Source of the DNA: AA29 sp041481445
GTDB lineage: Bacteria; Acidobacteriota; Vicinamibacteria; Fen-336
Direction: 5' to 3'
Assembly: GCA_041481445.1 (NCBI GenBank)
Contig: JBGPBV010000127.1
Span: 1-20,430, forward strand
DNA: 20,430 bases
Below are positions 1 through 6,578 of the stretch, piece after piece; positions within the stretch are counted from its first letter, which is position 1, and each line of letters begins with the position of its first letter. The translations under genes and the position numbers were made by a program. Below the pieces are notes generated by a model. The model had not been told where the DNA came from, did not search any database, and was given only the letters and a program-made list of their open reading frames with translations.

Positions 1-79
1 CGGCCTCCGCCTCGTCGAGGAGGCGGGCCAGGCGGATCCACTGGGACTGGCGCTCGCGGATGAAGCTCTCGACTTCCAT
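1..79 (-). CDS. SpoIIM-like (stage II sporulation protein M family) membrane protein, N-terminal fragment
   Basis: Only the first 26 codons are inside the window; the rest lies off the left edge. The visible N-terminus begins MEVESFIRERQSQWIRLARL and continues LDEAEA. This matches the usual opening of SpoIIM/DUF95 proteins, in which a short amphipathic helix with an F-I-x-x-R-x-x-x-W pattern precedes the membrane helices. The ATG is eight bases beyond the DUF58 stop, with a purine-rich AGGCGGAG just upstream. Position directly after moxR and DUF58 genes is typical of this family in bacteria without sporulation, where its role is unknown and it should not be taken as evidence of sporulation. 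The family call rests on a short segment plus context. Confidence 0.65.
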   Translation of the reverse strand, partial: MEVESFIRERQSQWIRLARLLDEAEA

Positions 80-87
80 CTCCGCCT

Positions 88-1389
88 CTACAGGAGCTGC
101 CGCCGCTTGACGTCGATGTAGGCGTTCATGGCCGCCGTCCCCGCCTGGCCGGGGTCCGTCTCCACCACCAGCGCGCCCATCGCCCGCGCCTCGCGAACCG
201 CCTGCTCGCGCGCCCCCGCCAGGTCGCGGGCGGCCAGGGTGCGGCCGAGCTCCTCGGCGGTGGAGGGCAGCATCTCCGCCGCCGCGCGCAGGTCGGGGTC
301 GCGCAGGACGACCACGAGCGGGAGGTGCTGCGGGAGGAGGAGGCGCAGGGAGCGCAGCAGCGAGTCCGGCTCCAGCTCCGGCAGCGCGGTGAACAGGACC
401 ACCAGCGCGCGGTGGCGGAGGCGGCGGCGGAGGTCGGCCGCCAGCACCAGGTAGTTCGTGTGGAGGGAGCCGCCCTTGACCGAGGCCGCGAAGTCGGTGA
501 AGCGCCGCAGGTGCACCGGCCCCCGCCCGGGCGGCACCCCCATCTGCGCCTCCACCGCGAAGGACAGGAGCGCGGTCTTGTCCTCCATCCGGTTCGCGAT
601 GTAGGCCAGCATCACGGCGGCGTTGACCGCATGGTCGAGCTTGGTGAGGGAAGCGACGCGCGCGGACATCCGGTGCCCGCGGTCCAGGCAGACCAGCACC
701 TCCTGCGAGCGGTCCAGCCGGTACTCGCGCACGATCAGCTTCCCGCGCCGCGCGGAGGCCTTCCAGGCCACATCGCGGAGCTCGTCGCCGGTGACGTAGT
801 CGCGGAGGCGGTCGAACTCGCGGCCCTTGCCCATGCGCGCGGAGACGCGGCTGCCGAGCCCGCGGAGGACGAAGCGGTTCAGCCGGTCGTGGAGGCCGCG
901 CACCGCCCCGAGGTCGGGCAGCACCAGCACCTCCGCCGGCGGCGCGGGCGCGGCCACGCGCTCGACCAGGCCCCAGAGCCGCAGCGCGAGGTGCGGGGAG
1001 TCGAGGGTGGCGCGCCCACGGGCCCAGCCGCGCACGGGCAGGACCATCTCGAGCCGCTCCCCCGGCCGGACCAGGCCCTCGCGCGTCGTGGAGGGAGCGT
1101 CGAGGAGGGCGGGCCAGACCTGGCGGAGGACCACGCGCAGGGGGCGACGGGCGCTCGTGCGCAGGCTCAGCGCCACCGTGTCCGGCTCTCCCAGCGAGAG
1201 GACGGCCGCCGCCGGCCGCTCCACGTCCACCTGCACGCGGCCCAGGAGAACCGCTTCCAGGGCCGCGAAGGCGAGCAAGGCCAGCAGGGCCAGCGCCACC
1301 AGCCAGGCCGCGGACGGCACCGCGGCGGGGACGAGGGCGACCGCGGCCAGGAGCGCCATGCATCGCGGCAGAAGCGGACCCGGCCGCAT
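88..1389 (-). CDS. DUF58 domain protein (MoxR-associated, vWA-like)
   Basis: This 433-residue protein has two hydrophobic segments near the N-terminus (about residues 10-30 and 30-50), which should anchor it in the inner membrane. A beta-rich stretch (about 50-155) follows, then the DUF58 core. The family signature is clear at about residues 189-223: GREFDRLRDYVTGDELRDVA followed by WKASARRGKLIVREY. The C-terminal half resembles a von Willebrand A fold, but its metal site is degenerate (DRGHRMS near 236-242 instead of DxSxS). The ATG overlaps the moxR stop by one base (TGATG), so the two are translationally coupled. DUF58 proteins are usual partners of MoxR ATPases, probably as adaptor or substrate-binding subunits; the exact role is unknown. 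An open frame continues upstream of this ATG but runs antisense-like through moxR and is not coding. Confidence 0.9.
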   Translation of the reverse strand: MRPGPLLPRCMALLAAVALVPAAVPSAAWLVALALLALLAFAALEAVLLGRVQVDVERPAAAVLSLGEPDTVALSLRTSARRPLRVVLRQVWPALLDAPSTTREGLVRPGERLEMVLPVRGWARGRATLDSPHLALRLWGLVERVAAPAPPAEVLVLPDLGAVRGLHDRLNRFVLRGLGSRVSARMGKGREFDRLRDYVTGDELRDVAWKASARRGKLIVREYRLDRSQEVLVCLDRGHRMSARVASLTKLDHAVNAAVMLAYIANRMEDKTALLSFAVEAQMGVPPGRGPVHLRRFTDFAASVKGGSLHTNYLVLAADLRRRLRHRALVVLFTALPELEPDSLLRSLRLLLPQHLPLVVVLRDPDLRAAAEMLPSTAEELGRTLAARDLAGAREQAVREARAMGALVVETDPGQAGTAAMNAYIDVKRRQLL

Positions 1390-2351
1390 CAGCGGGGCAC
1401 CTCCACCGTCTCGAAGATGCGCCGCAGGAGGTCGTCGAGGGTGGCCCCCTCCATCTCCGCTTCCGGCGAGAGCGTCACGCGGTGGATGAGCACGGCCCGC
1501 GCCACTGCCTTGACGTCGTCCGGCGTCACGAAGTCGCGCTCCTGCAGGGCGGCCCGCGCCCGGCTCGCCTCCAGGATGGCCAGGGAGGCGCGCGGCCCCG
1601 CCCCGATCTGCACGCTGTCGTGCTTGCGGGTGGCGGTGACGATCGCGAGCAGGTAGGCCTGGATCGCCTTGTCCACGCGGATGCCGCCCGCCACCGCCTG
1701 CCGCGAGGCCACCAGGTCGTCGCGCGTCATCACCGGCTCCAGCGCGCCCACCACCTCGTCGTGCAGGCGCCGTCCGGAGGCGTAGGCGGCGAGCATCTGG
1801 CTCTCGGCCGCCCCCGCCGGGTAGTCGAGCTCGATCTTCATCAGGAAGCGGTCGCGCTGGGCCTCGGGCAGCGGGTAGGTTCCTTCGAACTCCACGGGGT
1901 TCTGGGTGGCCAGCACCGTGAACACGGGCGAGATCTTGTAACGCGTGCCGTCGATGGTGGCCGCCGCCTCCTGCATGCACTCCAGGAGGGCGGACTGCGT
2001 GCGGGGCGGGGTCCGGTTGACCTCGTCCGCGAGCAGGAGGTCGCCGAAGATCGGCCCCGGCCGGAACTCGAACTGCTGGGTCTTGACGTTGAACACGCTC
2101 GTCCCCAGGACGTCGGCGGGCATGAGGTCGGGAGTGAACTGGATGCGGCGGAAGCGGCACCCGAGGAGGCGGGCGAGGGTGAGGGCGAGCAGCGTCTTGC
2201 CCGTCCCCGGCACCCCCTCGAGCAGGGCGTGGCCGCCCGCGAGCAGGCACGTGAGCACGAGGTCCTTGACCGTCTCCTGGCCCTGAACGACCGTGTCCAC
2301 GCGCTCGCGCAGGAGCCGCCAGCGAGAGCCGAGCTCACCGAGGCTGGGCAT
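1389..2351 (-). CDS. MoxR family AAA+ ATPase
   Basis: At 320 residues this is the normal MoxR length. Visible elements are Walker A GVPGTGKT (residues 46-53), Walker B LLLADE (105-110), a sensor-1 Asn at 151 in LATQNPVEFEGTYPLPEAQ, and likely arginine fingers R166 and R168 in QRDRF. The C-terminal lid domain ends near residue 315. MoxR ATPases are cytoplasmic hexameric chaperones that mature or activate membrane or metal-containing complexes together with vWA-domain partners. Here the partner is the DUF58 protein encoded next. The start overlaps the end of the DUF4350 gene by 17 bp, so the gene belongs to the overlapping cluster. The substrate cannot be read from the sequence. Confidence 0.95.
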   Translation of the reverse strand: MPSLGELGSRWRLLRERVDTVVQGQETVKDLVLTCLLAGGHALLEGVPGTGKTLLALTLARLLGCRFRRIQFTPDLMPADVLGTSVFNVKTQQFEFRPGPIFGDLLLADEVNRTPPRTQSALLECMQEAAATIDGTRYKISPVFTVLATQNPVEFEGTYPLPEAQRDRFLMKIELDYPAGAAESQMLAAYASGRRLHDEVVGALEPVMTRDDLVASRQAVAGGIRVDKAIQAYLLAIVTATRKHDSVQIGAGPRASLAILEASRARAALQERDFVTPDDVKAVARAVLIHRVTLSPEAEMEGATLDDLLRRIFETVEVPR

Positions 2352-3465
2352 GGGTCAACCTCCGGAATCCGTCGTTGAGCGTCTTGAGGCGCGCGCGGAA
2401 CTCCGGCGCGCCGAGGGCCGTCCCGGTGGCCGACGGCGCCCGCGGGGGGGCGCCCGCGAGCTCGGCCACGCGCTCGTCCAGCGCGCGGCCCCGGAGGCCG
2501 GTGCGGAGGCCCACCGCGCGCTTGAGCCACCCGCGGTAGAGGTCGAGCGCGGCCACGGGGGCCAGCGACCGGTGGTAGAGCGCGCCCAGGGAATCCACGA
2601 GATCGACCGCCTCCCTTCGCACGTCGGGCGGATCGGGATCGGGCGGACCCAGCCGCGAGTACGCCCGCCAGAACGCGGTCGCTCCCAGCAGGACGAGCAC
2701 GACCAGCAGCGGGCCGAGGCCCCAGCCCGTCAGCAGGTCGAGCAGCCCGGCGTCGGCCAGGAAGCCGTGCCCGCGCTCGTCGAAGTACGCGCGGTGGCCC
2801 CCCGCCAGCGCCGCCAGCAGCGCGAGATGGTCGGCCTGCCCGAGCTGGTCGTTCTCGAGGATCTCGGGGACGGCGAGCAGGATCAGCTCGCCACGTCCCC
2901 GCGCCAGGCGCGCGACCAGCGGCGCCGGCCCGGCCACGAAGAGGGCGTGCGACTCCACCAGCGCCGGCCCCGCCAGCGCGCGCCAGACGGACGGCTGGAG
3001 GCGGTCCACGCCCGGCCATCGCGGGTACACCTTCCGGACTTCGCCCCCCCGCGCCCGCTCCACCGCCGTGGCCGCGCCCGCCTCGTCGAGCGCGAGGACG
3101 AGCCGGCCTCCGCCCGTCACCCAGCCCTCCTCCGCCTCGTCGAGCAGCGGCGTGCCCGTCCAGATGCGGCCGGAGTCCTTCGGCCGTCCCGTCGACCGCC
3201 CGAGGCCCAGCCAGGGCCGGAAACGAAAGACGGTGCCGTCGGCGGCCACGCCCCCGGCCCCGATCGCGCGCCGCAGCCGCTCGGCCCCCGCGGGCTGGCG
3301 CGCCAGGTAGGCGAAGGCCAGCGAGAGCCCACGCGACGACGCGTCGAGCGAGGAGCCGGCGTGCACCGGCGCGTCCACGCGTCCCTTCTGGTCCCGCAGC
3401 CAGAGGAGCGATCCCACGAAGTACGCGAGGACGGCGGCCACGACGGTGAGCGCGCGCCGCCGCAT
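2335..3465 (-). CDS. DUF4350 domain-containing membrane protein
   Basis: The protein has 376 residues. An N-terminal membrane helix (about residues 5-23) is followed by an extracytoplasmic domain and a second helix (about 247-268, GLGPLLVVLVLLGATAFWRA), then a cytoplasmic tail of about 100 residues. The family core shows as RGELILLAVPEILENDQLGQ (191-210) followed by a helix and FDERGHG (228-234), matching the usual GRVVVLADPSLLTN...FDExxHG pattern of DUF4350. The ATG overlaps the upstream DUF4129 stop by one base, and the 3' end overlaps moxR by 17 bp. DUF4350 proteins recur with MoxR, DUF58 and DUF4129 genes; no biochemical role is known. The frame is open well upstream of the chosen ATG, but that extension reads through DUF4129 and has no recognisable protein character. 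Confidence 0.85.
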   Translation of the reverse strand: MRRRALTVVAAVLAYFVGSLLWLRDQKGRVDAPVHAGSSLDASSRGLSLAFAYLARQPAGAERLRRAIGAGGVAADGTVFRFRPWLGLGRSTGRPKDSGRIWTGTPLLDEAEEGWVTGGGRLVLALDEAGAATAVERARGGEVRKVYPRWPGVDRLQPSVWRALAGPALVESHALFVAGPAPLVARLARGRGELILLAVPEILENDQLGQADHLALLAALAGGHRAYFDERGHGFLADAGLLDLLTGWGLGPLLVVLVLLGATAFWRAYSRLGPPDPDPPDVRREAVDLVDSLGALYHRSLAPVAALDLYRGWLKRAVGLRTGLRGRALDERVAELAGAPPRAPSATGTALGAPEFRARLKTLNDGFRRLTHAQPR

Positions 3466-4514
3466 CAGGAGGCCGCGGGAGAGCCGCCGAGCGCGCTCAG
3501 CACGCGCCGGACGCTCGCCGCGTAGTCGCGCAGGACGTCCCGATCCGAGGACGGGCGCCCGTACCACTCCCGGTCGAACCCGCGCGTGAGGGAAACGAAC
3601 TCGGGCCGCCAGGGCGCTTCCGGCGGGAGCTGGGCCGCGTACTCCCAGTTCGTGCGCCCTTTCTGGTAGTGCAGGGTGCCCTGCCGGAACAGGGTGACCA
3701 GGGCCGCGTGGTACCAGGCGCGGATGGCTTCGCGGATGCGGCCGGCCGCCTCCAGCTCGCGGGCATAGCGCTCCCACTCGCTGGCCCCCCGCGAGAGCGG
3801 GTCCTCGTCGTGCCTCGACTCGGCGGGGGCGGAGGAGGAGACCTCGAAGCCGGCGGCACCGCGCCGCCGCAGGGCGCGCAGCGCGAGCAGCCCCAGGACG
3901 GAGGCGGCCACGGCGACGATCGCGACCGTGATCGGCCGGGCGTCGCCGCCCTGGCCCGCGCGCTTCTGCTCCGGCCACAGCTTGCGGAGGAACTCGGCGA
4001 TCCGCTCGAGCGCGTCCCTCACCCATCGGGCGACGTCCGCCATCGCGTCCAGCAGCTTCTCGGCCACGGTGAGGCGGGCGGCCGGCCCGAGGTCGACCTC
4101 CCCGCTCTTGCGCAGCGGGGCCGGCGTCTGCGCGCGCCGGAGCGAATCCAGGAGCGCGTGGTCCACCGGGGGCGCGGGGCCGTCCCCTGGTCCCGGCGCC
4201 AGGGCCCGGCCGAGCGCGCGCACGCGCGGAAGCAGGAGGCGCGCCTCCGCCGGGTCCTCGACGGCGGCGACGGGGCCGAGCACGGAAAGGTCGGCCTGAT
4301 AGCGGAGCGTGCCCTCCACGACCGTCGCCCCCTCCAGGCTCCCCGCCCGCGCCCGCGCGGACGCGAGGTCACCCGACTCGAGGGCGGCCTGGACGGCCAG
4401 GACTTCGGCGCGGTAGGCGCCAGTGTCCATTGGCGCCCGGTCCTGGGCGGCCACGCGCGTGGCCGCCACGAGGACCACGACGAGAGTGGTGGACAAGGCA
4501 GACCACTGCCTCAT
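3465..4514 (-). CDS. DUF4129 domain-containing membrane protein with signal peptide
   Basis: A 349-residue protein. The N-terminus looks like a signal peptide (LSTTLVVVLVAATRVAAQ, residues 7-24, likely cleaved near A23). Next come an Ala/Arg-rich helical extracytoplasmic region (about 30-180), one membrane helix (about 195-214) and a cytoplasmic DUF4129 domain (about 240-335). In that domain AIRAWYHAALVTLFRQG and RGFDREWYGR are the recognisable parts. DUF4129 is often fused to or adjacent to transglutaminase-like proteins in MoxR clusters; here there is no transglutaminase domain. The start forms an ATGA overlap with the upstream membrane-protein gene, and the stop overlaps the DUF4350 start. 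A perfect 22-bp palindrome lies in its signal-peptide codons (separate entry). Function unknown; probably an assembly or sensing partner of the MoxR system. Confidence 0.85.
   Translation of the reverse strand: MRQWSALSTTLVVVLVAATRVAAQDRAPMDTGAYRAEVLAVQAALESGDLASARARAGSLEGATVVEGTLRYQADLSVLGPVAAVEDPAEARLLLPRVRALGRALAPGPGDGPAPPVDHALLDSLRRAQTPAPLRKSGEVDLGPAARLTVAEKLLDAMADVARWVRDALERIAEFLRKLWPEQKRAGQGGDARPITVAIVAVAASVLGLLALRALRRRGAAGFEVSSSAPAESRHDEDPLSRGASEWERYARELEAAGRIREAIRAWYHAALVTLFRQGTLHYQKGRTNWEYAAQLPPEAPWRPEFVSLTRGFDREWYGRPSSDRDVLRDYAASVRRVLSALGGSPAAS
4446..4467. repeat. Perfect 22-bp palindrome in the DUF4129 signal-peptide codons
   Basis: The half-site GGCGGCCACGC is followed at once by its exact reverse complement, with no spacer. 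It encodes residues 16-23 of the DUF4129 protein (VAATRVAA). In mRNA it could form a very stable GC stem, although a perfect palindrome must open a few central pairs to form a loop; as DNA it could bind a dimeric protein. Part of the symmetry may follow from the repeated VAA codons. Confidence 0.7.
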
Positions 4515-5326
4515 GCCACATCCTGCATGCGCAGGCGCTCGAACCACAGGCGCAGGTCTTCGCCCGTCTCGCGCGAGCGCGACTTGTGCACGTACACGGT
4601 GAGGGCGGCCAGCCAGAACGGCTCCACCGCGAGCACGCCGCCCACCAGCAGCACGAGGACGAGGCTCGAGGACGGCCTCAGGATCGCCTCCCAGGGCGTG
4701 GGGTCGAGGCCGGGCACGGCGCCCGCGAGCCAGAGGCCGAGCTGGAACAGGAAGAAGAGGTTGAGGACCGCGGCCACCAGCGCGACCGCGAAGACGAACG
4801 AGAGCGCGGTGAGCACGCGCCCGCTCCGGAGCTGGCGGACGAGGGCCCCCAGCGGGGCCAGGGGCCCCAGCCGGTCGAACTCCGGGTGGGCAGCGGCGGC
4901 GACACCGGCCGCGATGACGAGGAGGGGGATGGTGACGATGATGGGAGCGAGGGCGAAGAAGAGCACCTCGACCAGGAGCGCGACGTAGACGTAGGATCCG
5001 AGGGCGGCCAGCGGGACCCGCAGGGCCTCGCGCCCCGGGAGCCGCTCGGAGCGCAAGGCGAGGCCGCAGGCCCGCACGTACACCGCGCGGCCCCACAGGC
5101 TCGGCAGCAGGGCGACGACCGCGGCCAGGGCCAGCCCTCGGAGGTAGTCGCCGTACTGGCCGGCCTCGCTGCCCAGCTCGATCAGCCGGGCCGCGAAGTG
5201 CATCTGCAGGAACCGGAGCGGCAGCGACGAGAGCCACAGGAGGCCGGTCCAGGGCGCGGTCAGGCGCAGGGTGACGTCCGCCGCCTCGTCCAGCAGAAGG
5301 GAGACGGAGATCCGGGACGCGCTCAC
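4511..5326 (-). CDS. Multi-pass membrane protein of unknown function in the MoxR cluster
   Basis: This 271-residue protein starts at a GTG that forms a GTGA overlap with the stop of the upstream zinc protein; nothing upstream in the same frame looks like protein. It is strongly hydrophobic, with about five to six predicted membrane segments (near residues 22-42, 62-82, 108-150 as one or two, 172-205 and 222-245). The soluble tail is short and charged (KSRSRETGEDLRLWFERLR, about 248-266). No enzyme motif is visible. The tail and the repeated small-residue helices resemble the generic membrane partners found beside DUF4129 genes in several soil phyla, but I cannot name the family. Tight coupling on both sides argues that it is a structural partner of the cluster rather than an independent transporter. 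Confidence 0.75.
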   Translation of the reverse strand: MSASRISVSLLLDEAADVTLRLTAPWTGLLWLSSLPLRFLQMHFAARLIELGSEAGQYGDYLRGLALAAVVALLPSLWGRAVYVRACGLALRSERLPGREALRVPLAALGSYVYVALLVEVLFFALAPIIVTIPLLVIAAGVAAAAHPEFDRLGPLAPLGALVRQLRSGRVLTALSFVFAVALVAAVLNLFFLFQLGLWLAGAVPGLDPTPWEAILRPSSSLVLVLLVGGVLAVEPFWLAALTVYVHKSRSRETGEDLRLWFERLRMQDVA

Positions 5327-5607
5327 AGCGTCGCCGCCAGCACGCCGAGCCAGACCATGAGGCGGGCGGCGAGCGCGAAGAGAAGGGCGGAGAGGGCGAG
5401 GGCGCAAAGGGCCCCCACGATCGAGCCGCGCGCCCGCGCGGAGCGGCGCTGCGCGGCCAGGCAGGACACGCAGTAGTTGATCCCGTCCCATTCGGTGGCG
5501 CACTCGCCGCAGACCGTCTTGTGGCAGGTCATGCAGAGGGCGTGCGCCGGCCGGTCCGGGTGGTTGGCGCAGGTCTGGCGGGCCGCGCCCACGGACGGGG
5601 TGCTCAT
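5323..5607 (-). CDS. Small B-box-like zinc-binding membrane protein
   Basis: A 94-residue protein. Residues 13-49 carry eight regularly spaced potential zinc ligands: C13, H16, C25, C28, C33, C36, C46 and C49. The visible core is CANHPDRPAHALCMTCHK then TVCGECATEWDGINYCVSC, the pattern of a bacterial B-box-type cross-brace zinc finger holding two zinc ions. A basic linker (QRRSARARGS) leads into about 34 hydrophobic residues, enough for one or two membrane helices, so the finger is probably cytoplasmic and tethered. The gene is the first of the seven-gene MoxR cluster, 41 bp after the fructokinase stop and overlapping the next gene by 4 bp. No Shine-Dalgarno sequence is evident before the ATG. 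Such domains normally mediate protein contacts; DNA binding is not implied. Confidence 0.85.
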   Translation of the reverse strand: MSTPSVGAARQTCANHPDRPAHALCMTCHKTVCGECATEWDGINYCVSCLAAQRRSARARGSIVGALCALALSALLFALAARLMVWLGVLAATL

Positions 5608-5616
5608 TGGTGCGTG

Positions 5617-5646
5617 ACCCTAGCACGACAAGGAACGGGCTTGGAA
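5617..5646 (-). promoter_or_regulatory. Weak candidate promoter for the zinc-protein/MoxR cluster
   Basis: On the minus strand a TAnnnT-type hexamer (TAGGGT, 5622-5617) lies 9 nt before the ATG at 5607. A poor -35 match (TTCCAA, 5646-5641) sits 18 nt further upstream. The leader would be only a few bases, consistent with the missing Shine-Dalgarno sequence. The 41-bp gap 5608-5648 is the largest gap in the whole minus-strand run, which favours an internal promoter here. The motif matches are weak, and read-through from the fructokinase gene is equally possible. Confidence 0.25.
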
Positions 5647-5648
5647 GG

Positions 5649-6578
5649 CTAGCGCGTCGAGGCGGCGGCGTCCTGGGCCAGGGCCAGCGCGCCCAGCACG
5701 CCCGCGCGCGCCCCCAGCGCGGGCGGCACGACGTAGCGCTCGAGGTCGGTCGTGACCTCCGGGGCCTGGACGTAACCGTTGAGCAGCGCCTGCACCTCGG
5801 CGCGCAGGCGCGGGAACAGGGTCCGGTGGTCCATCACCCCGCCCCCGAGGATGATCCGCCGGGGCGACAGCGTGCAGATGAAGTTGCTCAGGGCCAGCGC
5901 GAGGTAGCGCGCCTCCAGGGCCCAGGCCGGGTGATCGTCGGGGAGGGTCTCCGCGGGCTGTCCCCAGCGGGCCTGGATGGCCGGTCCGCTGGCCAGGCCC
6001 TCCAGGCAGTCGCCGTGGAACGGGCAGGCCCCCGCGAACGGATCGTCACGGCGGTCGTGAGGGATGCGCACGTGCCCCATCTCCGGGTGGACGAGCCCGT
6101 GCATCGGCCGCCCGTTCACGAGTCCGCCCCCGCCGATCCCGGTGCCCACCGTGAGATAGAGGAACGAGTCGAGTCCGCGGGCCGCGCCCCAGCGCCCCTC
6201 CCCCGCCGCCGCCGCGTTGACGTCGGTGTCGAACCCGACCGGCACGCCCAGGGCCTGCCGCACGGGACCGACGATGTCCGTGCGCGCCCAGAGCGGCTTC
6301 GGGGTCGAGGTGATGGAGCCGTAGGTGGGTGAGCCCGGATCGAGGTCCAGGGGTCCGAAGGACGCGATGCCGGCGGCGGCGACGGGCCCGTGCCGCGCCC
6401 GCTGCGCCCGCAGGAACTCGAGCGTCTCGCGCAAGGTGGCCTCGGGCGAGGTCGTGGCGAAGCGCGTCTCCGCCCGGATGTCGTCCGGACCGCCGCCGAC
6501 GAGGCAGACGAACTTCGTTCCTCCCGCCTCGATGGCCGCGCAGAGCGCCTTTCGCTGGTCCTCCGGCAAGGCCGTCAC
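5649..6578 (-). CDS. ROK family fructokinase
   Basis: A 309-residue sugar kinase; it phosphorylates fructose with ATP to fructose 6-phosphate in the cytoplasm (inferred from family and context). ROK landmarks are the phosphate loop EAGGTKF (residues 17-23), the catalytic Asp D119 in DTDVNAA, and YLTVGTGIGGGGLVNGRPMHG (from residue 141). The zinc site is H169 plus CPFHGDCLEG (C185, H188, C191). The CPFHGDCLEGLASG form is the one typical of fructokinases rather than glucokinases or NagC-type repressors, and there is no helix-turn-helix domain. The GTG start gives a GTGA overlap with the GH32 stop and leaves AAIEAGGTKF at the expected N-terminal distance. It closes the transporter-GH32-kinase cassette. 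Confidence 0.9.
   Translation of the reverse strand: MTALPEDQRKALCAAIEAGGTKFVCLVGGGPDDIRAETRFATTSPEATLRETLEFLRAQRARHGPVAAAGIASFGPLDLDPGSPTYGSITSTPKPLWARTDIVGPVRQALGVPVGFDTDVNAAAAGEGRWGAARGLDSFLYLTVGTGIGGGGLVNGRPMHGLVHPEMGHVRIPHDRRDDPFAGACPFHGDCLEGLASGPAIQARWGQPAETLPDDHPAWALEARYLALALSNFICTLSPRRIILGGGVMDHRTLFPRLRAEVQALLNGYVQAPEVTTDLERYVVPPALGARAGVLGALALAQDAAASTR

Noticed and set aside
1..79. SpoIIM-like fragment as evidence of a spore former
   Set aside because: Family members beside moxR and DUF58 genes are widespread in bacteria that do not sporulate, and nothing else here relates to sporulation.
5620..5652. CTAGC...GCTAG inverted repeat between the kinase and the zinc protein, considered as a terminator
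   Set aside because: Arms of only 5 bp with a loop of over 20 nt and no T-tract.
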